Assembly: GCA_038040385.1 (NCBI GenBank) | Contig: JBBPII010000003.1 | Coordinates: forward strand, 1 to 64,000 | DNA length: 64,000 nt | Direction: 5' to 3' | Source: Gilichinskyi gelida | Lineage (GTDB): Bacteria > Acidobacteriota > Thermoanaerobaculia > Gp7-AA8 | Shown: positions 57,611-64,000 of the stretch, piece by piece | Position numbering within the stretch: position 1 is the first letter of the stretch | Layout of the letters: each line of letters begins with the position of its first letter | Notes under the pieces: generated by a model | Database searches by the model: none | What the model was told of the DNA's origin: nothing | Seen by the model: only the letters and a program-made list of their open reading frames with translations | Made by a program: the position numbers and the translations under genes

Positions 57611-59488
57611 ATGCCAGCACGCGACTCTTTGCACTCTGCGTGGCGTGAGATCGCCGGCGCGATCGTCGTCCTGATCACCCGCATCCTCACCGCCCCGAAA
57701 AGTCCCTGGGAACTCGACGAGCTCCTCTTCACCCAGGCGGTTCGAAAGTTCGATCCGTCGAATTACCACCCGCATCCGCCCGGGTATCCGCTGTACGTCC
57801 TTCTCGGCAAGGCGTTCCATCTGATCGTCGACGATCCGTGGCGGGCGCTGGTGGTGCTGGCCATCGTCGCGGCGCCGGTGGGCTTCGTGGCTCTGGCGCG
57901 CGCATTCCGCAACTGGACCGGCGACGCCGGCCTCGCGGTGGCCGGCGCGCTTCTCTACTACTTCTCCGCGAGCATGCTGGTGCACGGGACGCTTGCGCTC
58001 TCGGACGGCGCGTCGCTGGCGTTCCTCGCGCTGGCGCTGCACGCCGTAAGTGTCACCCCGAGCGTGAGCGAGGGACCTGGGGGAACGGGCGGCGCGCAGA
58101 ATGACGTTCAGGGCGCCACCCCTGCCCCCAGGTCCCTCCCCTTCGCGTTCGCTCAGGGTCGGGATGACGGGCACCAGCGCAACGCCATCGCCATCGGCCT
58201 CTGGTCGTCGGCGGCGATCGGCTGCCGTCCGCAGCTTCTGCTGCCGATGATCCCGATGCTGGCCATCGTGCTCTGGCGAATGCCGTCGAAGCGGCAGCGA
58301 GTCGCTGCGGTGGCGAGCTTCGCCTTCGTCTCGCTGATGTGGTTCCTGCCGCTGGTCGACGCGGCGGGCGGCGTGCGCAACGTCATTGCCTACGAGACCA
58401 AGCAGGCGGCGTACGTGGCCTCGCACGACGCGGCGATGTCGCGCGGCTCGAAGTCGTTCGCGGAGATCGTGGTCCGCTTCGTCCTTCATCCGTGGGGCTC
58501 GAAGTACATCACCTTGCCGCTCTTCCTCTGCGTGGCCCTCGGCGTCCCCGCCTTCATCCGCCGCGCCCGTGCGCTGCTGCCGTTGATCGTCTTCACCGCC
58601 GTGCAGCTCGCGTTCGAGCTCTTCCTGATGGATCCCGCCGACGGCGCGCGCTATTCGCTGCCGTCGATGATCCTCGTGGCACTCATCGCGGCACTCGGAT
58701 TCGACGTCATCCGCCGCAGCGTGCATTTCCGCGCCGCGCCGTACATCGCGGCGGCGCTGTTCGCGGCGATGGCCTGGTGGTACGTGGCGCCGATCGTCGG
58801 CCCGCGAACGACGCGCCCCTCGCCGCCGGTCGAGGCCGCGCAGTACGCGAACGGCCGCTTCGCGCCGGGAACCGTCATCCTCTACGACGGCGCGCTCAAG
58901 CCGCACGCCGAGTACCTCTTCGCCCGCTTCAAGCCGATGCCGATCGAGACGGGCCTCGCGGCGTTCTACGACCGCGCCGAGGTGCCGCTGGTGCAGTTCG
59001 TCGACGGCGGATCGAAAGTCGCGGAGGCGCGAACGTTCTGGTGGCCGCCGAGCGACGCGTACGGCAAACTGACCCGCAACCTCTATCGTGAGGTGAGCCT
59101 CGATCCGGTGCGGCCGCAGGAGCGCTACCTCCCGCTGCGCGGCGTCTATCCGCTGGAGCGCACCATCGCCGGTGACGAGTGGCGCTGGCTGGAGCGCGAG
59201 TCGGCGATCCGGGTGCCGGTCATGGCGCGGACCGCCGTCCTCGCCTTCGCGCTCTCGCCTGACACGCCGTACGAATCGACCAACGTGCAGGTCTCCGTCG
59301 ACGGCCGCGATCCGCATTCGATCGCGGTGAAGAAGGGCGACGTCGCGCGCGTCTCGGTGTGGCTGCCTTTCACGCCGTACGCGGAGATCGGCATCAGCGC
59401 GCAGCAGGCCTTTCTACCGGCGACGGTGCTGCACAACCAGGATCCGCGCACGCTGGCGGTGCAGTTGAAGAGCGTCGAGCAGCATTAA
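57611..59488 (+). CDS. GT-C-fold mannosyltransferase-like membrane protein
   Basis: 625 aa with about ten membrane helices and a C-terminal soluble beta domain. SPWELDELLFTQAVRKFDPS has the acidic GT-C loop (DE), then NYHPHPPGYPLYVLLGKAFH. These match the dolichyl-phosphate-mannose mannosyltransferase/PMT-like superfamily that uses polyprenyl-phosphate sugars. Residues about 147-186 (VTPSVSEGPGGTGGAQNDVQ ... FAQGRDDG) are encoded by an inserted palindrome, in frame, in a loop between two helices. The GT2 gene 13 bp downstream would make the lipid-linked sugar donor. Confidence 0.8.
   Translation: MPARDSLHSAWREIAGAIVVLITRILTAPKSPWELDELLFTQAVRKFDPSNYHPHPPGYPLYVLLGKAFHLIVDDPWRALVVLAIVAAPVGFVALARAFRNWTGDAGLAVAGALLYYFSASMLVHGTLALSDGASLAFLALALHAVSVTPSVSEGPGGTGGAQNDVQGATPAPRSLPFAFAQGRDDGHQRNAIAIGLWSSAAIGCRPQLLLPMIPMLAIVLWRMPSKRQRVAAVASFAFVSLMWFLPLVDAAGGVRNVIAYETKQAAYVASHDAAMSRGSKSFAEIVVRFVLHPWGSKYITLPLFLCVALGVPAFIRRARALLPLIVFTAVQLAFELFLMDPADGARYSLPSMILVALIAALGFDVIRRSVHFRAAPYIAAALFAAMAWWYVAPIVGPRTTRPSPPVEAAQYANGRFAPGTVILYDGALKPHAEYLFARFKPMPIETGLAAFYDRAEVPLVQFVDGGSKVAEARTFWWPPSDAYGKLTRNLYREVSLDPVRPQERYLPLRGVYPLERTIAGDEWRWLERESAIRVPVMARTAVLAFALSPDTPYESTNVQVSVDGRDPHSIAVKKGDVARVSVWLPFTPYAEIGISAQQAFLPATVLHNQDPRTLAVQLKSVEQH
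58051..58169. repeat. Dispersed palindrome copy 10, inside a coding sequence
   Basis: TGTCACCCCGAGCGTGAGCG AGGGACCT on the left and AGGTCCCTCCCCTTCGCGTT CGCTCAGGGTCGGGATGAC on the right, a diverged variant of the family with a longer loop. It keeps the GTCAYCC-GAGC outer end and GAGGGACCT inner end. It has no stop in the sense frame. Confidence 0.85.
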
Positions 59489-59501
59489 ACTCACCGCGCA
59501 G

Positions 59502-60224
59502 ATGCCTCGGCCCAGCGTCTCCCTCGTCATTCCCATGTTCAACGAAGAGTTGAACATCGAGCACGCCATGAACGCGGCGGTGGAGGCGTTGGCGCAGTAC
59601 GCCGGCGATTACGAGATCCTCATCGTCGACGACGCGTCCACCGACGCCTCGCCGGGCATGGTCGCCGCGCGCGCCGCGGAGAATCCGCGCATCCGGATGA
59701 TCCGGCACGAGAAGAACCGGAAGCTCGGCGGCTCGCTGAAGAGCGGCTTCGCCGCGGCGACGAAAGACCTGGTGCTCTACATGGACGCCGATCTCCCGTT
59801 CGATCCCGACGTCCTCGGTCGCGCCATCCGGGCCATGGAGGTCACCGGCGCCGACGTCATCGCCGGCTACCGCCACGACCGCACGATGGAGGGTTGGAGA
59901 CGGACGCTCTACTCGTACGTCTACAACGCGCTGATCGGCATCCTCTTCGGCTGGCCGCACCGCGACATCAACTTCTCCTTCAAGCTGATGAAGCGCGAAG
60001 TGCTCGAGGCGATCGAGCTGAAGTCCGAGGGGTCGCTGATCGACGCGGAGCTGATCGTGAAGGCCAAGAACCGCGGCTTCGCCATCCAGCAGATCGGCCT
60101 CGACTACTTCCCGAGAATCCGCGGCACCTCGCACCTCTCGTCGCCGCGGGTGATCCTGAAGATCTTCGCGGAGCTGTGGAAGCTCTACCCCGAGATGCGG
60201 CGCAAGGTGCCGCGCGGGCGTTAG
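59502..60224 (+). CDS. Glycosyltransferase family 2 (dolichyl-phosphate mannosyltransferase-like)
   Basis: 240 aa, soluble. VSLVIPMFNEELNIEHAMNA, YEILIVDDASTDASPGMVAA (DDxSxD), NRKLGGSLKSGFAAATKDLV and LVLYMDADLPFDPDVLG (DAD metal site) are the GT-A motifs of DPM1-like enzymes. HRDINFSFKLMKREVLEAIE is the usual acceptor region. It makes polyprenyl-phosphate-hexose for GT-C enzymes such as the one encoded just upstream; the pair reads as one operon. Confidence 0.9.
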   Translation: MPRPSVSLVIPMFNEELNIEHAMNAAVEALAQYAGDYEILIVDDASTDASPGMVAARAAENPRIRMIRHEKNRKLGGSLKSGFAAATKDLVLYMDADLPFDPDVLGRAIRAMEVTGADVIAGYRHDRTMEGWRRTLYSYVYNALIGILFGWPHRDINFSFKLMKREVLEAIELKSEGSLIDAELIVKAKNRGFAIQQIGLDYFPRIRGTSHLSSPRVILKIFAELWKLYPEMRRKVPRGR

Positions 60225-60703
60225 GGCTGCGTTCGGCGAAGCGGCACGCGCTCCATGTGCATCGCCGACACCCCGTTGCCCGCCTCGGCGGTGTAGACGC
60301 CGACGACGTCGAGATCCAGCGACGGCTGGATGACCGCGAAGCCTTCGATGAACGTTCCCGGATCCACGCCGATGTGGCGGTAGATGTCGACGCAGTCGAT
60401 CTGCATCGTCTCATCCGCTTTCAGTTGGCCGCGGAACCACTCGGAGATTTTGCCCGCCTGTTCGCTCGGCTGACCGAGCGCGAACTTCTTCTGATAGGTG
60501 ATCGTGAATTTCAAACGCGGGTTGTGGACGTTGATGGCCGTGTAGTAGATGCCCGGCGCAGCGAGGAACGCCTTCACCTGCTCGTCGCTGGCCTTGCCGC
60601 AGATGAACTTCGCGGCGTACTGGCGGGTGGTCTGGGTCTGTGCCGCGGCGACGGTGGCGAAGGCGGTGACGATGAAGAGAGCCGATACGATACGGATTCG
60701 CAT
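60221..60703 (-). CDS. Secreted hypothetical protein
   Basis: 160 aa: signal peptide MRIRIVSALFIVTAFATVAA A, then one mixed domain (IYYTAINVHNPRLKFTITYQ, LKADETMQIDCVDIYRHIGV, FIEGFAVIQPSLDLDVVGVY). AAGGAGG at ideal spacing fixes the ATG. Not recognised. Its start codon shares bases with that of the divergent deacetylase (CATG), and its end overlaps the glycosyltransferase by four bases. Confidence 0.7.
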   Translation of the reverse strand: MRIRIVSALFIVTAFATVAAAQTQTTRQYAAKFICGKASDEQVKAFLAAPGIYYTAINVHNPRLKFTITYQKKFALGQPSEQAGKISEWFRGQLKADETMQIDCVDIYRHIGVDPGTFIEGFAVIQPSLDLDVVGVYTAEAGNGVSAMHMERVPLRRTQP

Positions 60704-61493
60704 GACGAATCCTCCTTACGACGTTAGTGACGGAAAGGCGGCGAGCGTTTCACGCCGCCTCATCGTCACCGCCGACGACGTCGGACTGGACCGCGGCATG
60801 ACCGCCGGGGCGATCCGCGCGCATCGCGACGGCATCGTCACCGCGTGCAGCATCGTGGCGAACGGCCGCGAGTTCGACGACGCCGTGGCGCGGCTGCGCG
60901 AGGTGCCCTCGCTCGAAGTGGGCGTGCATCTCGCGCTGGTGGAAGAGCGAGCGCTGACAACCGGCGCGCCGATGCCCCGCAACTACGTGCGATTTGTCCT
61001 CGGCCGGCGCGGCGATGTGGAGCCCGAGCTGCGCGCGCAGATCGAGAAAGTGCTGGCCACCGGCCTGCGCGTCACGCACCTCAACGGCCATCAGCACCTG
61101 CACATGCTCCCGCGCATCCGCCGTGTGGTCGAACGGCTGGCGAAGGAGTACGGCATCGGCTACGTCCGGGTGGTCAACGATCAGGGGGGACGGAAGCGGC
61201 GCCTGAGCATGGCCGTGCTGAACCGTGTGGCAGCGGCCGCTCCCGGCCGTTACACGATCGGCGTTGCCGAGGCGGGGCACATTAGTACTAAACGTACTAT
61301 TGAGCTTCTCGACTACGTGGAAGGCGTCACGGAGCTGGTCACCCATCCGGGCATCGACGTATCCGGTTATGTACACTGGGGTTACGCTTGGGATGAGGAG
61401 ACGCGCGCGCTGTGCGATCCTCTTGTGCGCGCCGCCATCACCGGGCGCGGGATCGAGCTGATCGCCCCTAGCGCACTTCGATCGCCCGGCTGA
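60702..61493 (+). CDS. YdjC/ChbG-family carbohydrate deacetylase
   Basis: 263 aa. RRLIVTADDVGLDRGMTAGA with the metal DD motif, ATACS-like VTACSIVANGREFDDAVARL, EVGVHLALVEERALTTG (H), RVTHLNGHQHLHMLPRIRRV with the HxHxH cluster and VTELVTHPGI near the end are the YdjC landmarks. The enzymes remove acetyl groups from N-acetylated sugars such as chitobiose. The first 16 residues are not conserved in style, so the true start may be later, but no other ATG/GTG is available before the domain. Confidence 0.85.
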   Translation: MTNPPYDVSDGKAASVSRRLIVTADDVGLDRGMTAGAIRAHRDGIVTACSIVANGREFDDAVARLREVPSLEVGVHLALVEERALTTGAPMPRNYVRFVLGRRGDVEPELRAQIEKVLATGLRVTHLNGHQHLHMLPRIRRVVERLAKEYGIGYVRVVNDQGGRKRRLSMAVLNRVAAAAPGRYTIGVAEAGHISTKRTIELLDYVEGVTELVTHPGIDVSGYVHWGYAWDEETRALCDPLVRAAITGRGIELIAPSALRSPG

Positions 61494-63471
61494 ACTCCGA
61501 CGTCTGCGTCAGGAAGCCCTGATCGACCCCCTTCGGCCCCGGCTTGGCGAAGCCGGCGTAGAGGTAGCGCGTCGTCGTCGCCGCGACGAACTGCCCGGTC
61601 AGATCGCCGTCCGCGGTGAAGCGAAAATGCGTGCCGGCTGCGCCCATGATGCGCAGGTGGCCGAGGGGGCGTTGTCCTTCGCCGTGCCCCGACGGGTCGG
61701 GCGCGTCATTGGCGAAAAAATCGACGGCCGGAGCGAACGTCGTCGTCACCGGTCCGGCGAAGTCGCCTTCGATGACCGTCTGTTTTGCGGACGGATCGTA
61801 ATGCGCCAGCGTCAGCGCCGGCACGCTGACGGCGTTGCCGGACGACAGCGTCGGTCCGTCGAGCCCGACGTCGATGCCCAGCCCGCCGTTGCCCCAGATC
61901 CGGTTGTTGCGGATGGCGACGTCGCGGACGCCCGCGGCCACCGCCACACCCATCTGGCCGTTGAAGGCGATGACGTTCCCGCCGTTGGTAGGCGACGCCG
62001 AGTCGGCAGCGAAGACATCGGGCCCGATGTCCGAGCCGTAGCCGCCGGGGCCGACATACACGCCGGCGTTGCCGTTCGGCAGCGGCTCGTCGGCGTGAGC
62101 CTTCACGCCGATGCGGTTGCTCGAGACGTTGAGCCGCCCCGACAGTCCGAAGATGCCGCTGCGCAGATTTCCGGAGACGACGCAGTCGTGGATGTTCACC
62201 GGATCTCCAATGCCGCCCGGCCCGTTGAAAAAAAGCGTGCCGTTGGGGAGCGCCGTGCCGATGCCGCGCAGGTTCGGCCGGGCGGCCGATCCGGTCGGAT
62301 CGGTGCCGACGAAAAGATGATGCAGGTTCGCGGCGGGGAACGCGTCGCAGTCGGGCAGCACGACGGAGACCCCGTTGCCGCCGAAGCCGTTCACGGCCAG
62401 GTTCGCCACCTCCGCGCCGCAACTGCCCACCACCAGACCGTCGCCTTCGACGGTGCCGCCGCCGCTGATCTCGATCTCCGGCCCGTCGACATTCCTGTCG
62501 CCGAAGAAGCCGCTCTGCGTCGCTCCGGTGATACGGAGCCGCGGCGCGACGAGCGCCGGCAGCGGCGAGGCGACGCGGATGCTCTTCCAGCCGGTCGCCG
62601 AGGGCTCTTCGATGCGGAAGGCGATGGTGCACGGATTCCCCGCGAGGCAGGTCGCGTTCGCGTCGGCGATGGCTTGTCGCAGCGAGCCGCTGCCGCTGTC
62701 CGCCGTCGTCGTCACATAGATGGACTGGTAGAGCGCGACGGTGAGCGTCGCGCTGTTCGACCGCGGCTCGAAGTCCGGCTCGCGCTCCGTCGCGGCGGCG
62801 CTGAAGGCGATCGAGCCGCTGCCATACGACGACGGCGCCACGAGAATCAGCGCCAGAAACGGCGTGATGGTGCTCCTGGGCCCGAGCTCGTCCAGCCGGC
62901 AGGCGACTCGGCCGGACGCGGGGCTGCTGCAGCCGGCCGGCAATGATCGAATGCTGACGCCTGCCGGCAGATCGACCGTGATGTCGACGTCGTGCGCCGT
63001 GGTCATGGATGCGTTGCCGAGCTGGATGGTGAGGGTGAACGGCACGCCGAGATCGACTGTCAACGGCGCGGCGAGGCTCAGCACCACATCGGGGTCGGCG
63101 GAGATGGAGAGCGCTACCGACACCGTGTTGTCGTTCGGATTCGCATCGGGCGTGCTGCTGGTCGCCGACGCCGTAACGATCAGCGGGCCCGAGGTGGCCG
63201 GCGCGTCGAACTGGATGAAGCGCTCGCGGTTCTGTCCGGGTGGGATGTCGTCAGGCCAGCAGACGCACGAGATCGGTACGCTCGAGGTGACGCTGAACTG
63301 CACGGCCACCGCGGTGTCCGTGCCGAAGTTGGTGACGCTGATTCTGACGCTGGAGTAGTGGAAGCCCGCGCGAAACAGGCGATCCGACGCGATGATGGCG
63401 GTGCGGAGGTCGGCCGCCGCGAAGACGGACGAGGCGGAGAGGAGTAGCGCGATCGCGGCGAGCGGTTTCAT
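61468..63471 (-). CDS. Secreted protein with DUF11-like and beta-helix domains
   Basis: 667 aa: signal peptide MKPLAAIALLLSASSVFAAA, then two DUF11-like Ig repeats (RISVTNFGTDTAVAVQFSVT, LTIQLGNASMTTAHDVDITV DLPAG). YVTTTADSGSGSLRQAIADA NAT is the start of CSLREA-type exported beta-helix proteins, and a right-handed beta helix follows (VNIHDCVVSGNLRSGIFGLS, GNVIAFNGQMGVAVAAGVRD VAIRNNRIWGNGGLGIDVG). It is probably on the cell surface and binds or modifies polysaccharide; no catalytic triad could be picked out. It overlaps the convergent deacetylase by 26 bp. Confidence 0.8.
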   Translation of the reverse strand: MKPLAAIALLLSASSVFAAADLRTAIIASDRLFRAGFHYSSVRISVTNFGTDTAVAVQFSVTSSVPISCVCWPDDIPPGQNRERFIQFDAPATSGPLIVTASATSSTPDANPNDNTVSVALSISADPDVVLSLAAPLTVDLGVPFTLTIQLGNASMTTAHDVDITVDLPAGVSIRSLPAGCSSPASGRVACRLDELGPRSTITPFLALILVAPSSYGSGSIAFSAAATEREPDFEPRSNSATLTVALYQSIYVTTTADSGSGSLRQAIADANATCLAGNPCTIAFRIEEPSATGWKSIRVASPLPALVAPRLRITGATQSGFFGDRNVDGPEIEISGGGTVEGDGLVVGSCGAEVANLAVNGFGGNGVSVVLPDCDAFPAANLHHLFVGTDPTGSAARPNLRGIGTALPNGTLFFNGPGGIGDPVNIHDCVVSGNLRSGIFGLSGRLNVSSNRIGVKAHADEPLPNGNAGVYVGPGGYGSDIGPDVFAADSASPTNGGNVIAFNGQMGVAVAAGVRDVAIRNNRIWGNGGLGIDVGLDGPTLSSGNAVSVPALTLAHYDPSAKQTVIEGDFAGPVTTTFAPAVDFFANDAPDPSGHGEGQRPLGHLRIMGAAGTHFRFTADGDLTGQFVAATTTRYLYAGFAKPGPKGVDQGFLTQTSEFSRAIEVR

Positions 63472-63511
63472 GCAAATAATCTTATCGCGTCTCGCCCCGC
63501 TGATCGGCACC

Positions 63512-63517
63512 TATAAT
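63512..63517 (+). promoter_or_regulatory. Putative -10 element, near-leaderless start
   Basis: TATAAT ends 10 bp before the ATG of the dehydrogenase gene. No Shine-Dalgarno is present in the 10 bp between. No convincing -35 is visible. Confidence 0.4.
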
Positions 63518-63527
63518 CCGCGCCCGC

Positions 63528-64000
63528 ATGACGACACGAATCGCAGTGGTCCCCGGCGACGGTATCGGCCCCGAAGTTATCGCCGCCGGGATGCGCGTCC
63601 TCGAGCGGGTCAACGACGCCCGCAAGCTCGGCCTGCAGTTCACGCACTTCGGCTGGAACGCGGACGAGTACCTCCGCACCGGCGTCTCCATCCCTCCCGG
63701 CGCGATGGAAGACATCCGGCAGAACTACGCCGCCGTCTACCTCGGCGCCTTCGGCGACCCCCGCGTCCCCGACATGAAGCACGCCGCCGACATCCTCCTC
63801 GGCATGCGCTTCCAGCTCGACCTCTACGTCAACTACCGCCCCGTCAAGCTGCTCAACGACGCCCTCTGCCCATTGAAGGGCAAAACCAGTCAACAAGTTG
63901 ACCTTGTCATCTTCCGGGAGAACACCGAGGGTGCGTACGTCGGGATGGGCGGGAACTTCAAGAAGGGGACGGCCGAGGAGATCGCCGTGCAGGAGGACGT
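63528..64000 (+). CDS. Isocitrate/isopropylmalate dehydrogenase family, 5' part
   Basis: Open to the window's end, 157 residues seen of about 360. MTTRIAVVPGDGIGPEVIAA GMRVLE is the family start (PGDGIGPE). VYLGAFGDPRVPDMKHAADI, LLGMRFQLDLYVNYRPVKLL (the R-x-x-x-D/R-P substrate region) and VDLVIFRENTEGAYVGMGG (RENTEG) follow. YVNYRPVK and the GVSIPPGAMEDI segment favour 3-isopropylmalate or tartrate/isocitrate-like decarboxylating dehydrogenases; the missing C-terminus would decide. Confidence 0.9.
   Translation, partial: MTTRIAVVPGDGIGPEVIAAGMRVLERVNDARKLGLQFTHFGWNADEYLRTGVSIPPGAMEDIRQNYAAVYLGAFGDPRVPDMKHAADILLGMRFQLDLYVNYRPVKLLNDALCPLKGKTSQQVDLVIFRENTEGAYVGMGGNFKKGTAEEIAVQED

Noticed and set aside
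1..64000. tRNA and rRNA genes
   Set aside because: No cloverleaf with a proper T-arm or rRNA-like conserved stretch was recognised on either strand; a covariance search would be needed to be certain.

Overview
This is a GC-rich window of bacterial chromosome with very short intergenic gaps, many start/stop overlaps (ATGA, TTGA, GTGA, TGATG) and genes on both strands. No rRNA, tRNA or CRISPR was recognised. The mix of genes suggests an uncultured Acidobacteriota-like soil or sediment bacterium, though no marker in the window settles this. That mix includes PKN-type kinases with TPR tails, SpoIIE phosphatases, NTF2-like and DinB proteins, secreted beta-helix and Ig-like proteins, a PMT-like mannosyltransferase, a GlnII-type glutamine synthetase, a two-domain LigD and a TonB-receptor remnant.

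Layout. 1-1850: end of an integron gene-cassette array, with three attC sites and three cassette genes. 2.0-4.8 kb: overlapping operon of a DUF350-like membrane protein, a glutathionylspermidine-synthase-like ATP-grasp ligase and an unknown protein with a GGFG tail. 5.2-7.8 kb: two copies of a unit made of palindrome, GIY-YIG nuclease gene, palindrome, on either side of a TPR gene. 7.8-13.3 kb: SpoIIE phosphatase, two ankyrin proteins, a large secreted protein. 13.3-21.4 kb: accessory region with CPBP protease, a decayed VapC/Phd pair, a RelE-type toxin-antitoxin pair, an Xre regulator with palindromic operators, a lower-GC three-gene block and a TonB-receptor remnant. 21.5-64 kb: mostly housekeeping and signalling genes, namely ParC, LspA, L,D-transpeptidase, a kinase, a transporter-hydrolase-NamZ fusion, a polynucleotide-kinase-like protein with LigD, a GAF-GGDEF protein, GlnII, a peptide-binding lipoprotein, SpoIIE, D-amino acid aminotransferase, RluA, GlpX, acyl-CoA dehydrogenase, glycosyltransferases, a YdjC deacetylase and the start of an isopropylmalate/isocitrate dehydrogenase.

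The most unusual feature is the density of dispersed short repeats, in at least two architectures. (1) Ten palindromes of about 75-120 bp (GTCATCCTGAGC ... GAAGGATCTC and its inverse) are built from two interchangeable arm types. Two pairs enclose a small GIY-YIG nuclease gene, and two copies lie in frame inside coding sequences; one of those joins a symporter to a cell-wall hydrolase. (2) Arrays of 7- or 8-bp units, usually inverted about a centre, occur at ten places. One pair forms near-perfect 31-bp terminal inverted repeats around a single gene for a four-helix-bundle (S23/IVP-type) protein. Both look like small mobile elements whose only gene is not a known transposase: a REP/RAYT-like arrangement with a nuclease or a helical-bundle protein in place of the tyrosine transposase. 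That interpretation is inference; the repeat structures are visible directly.
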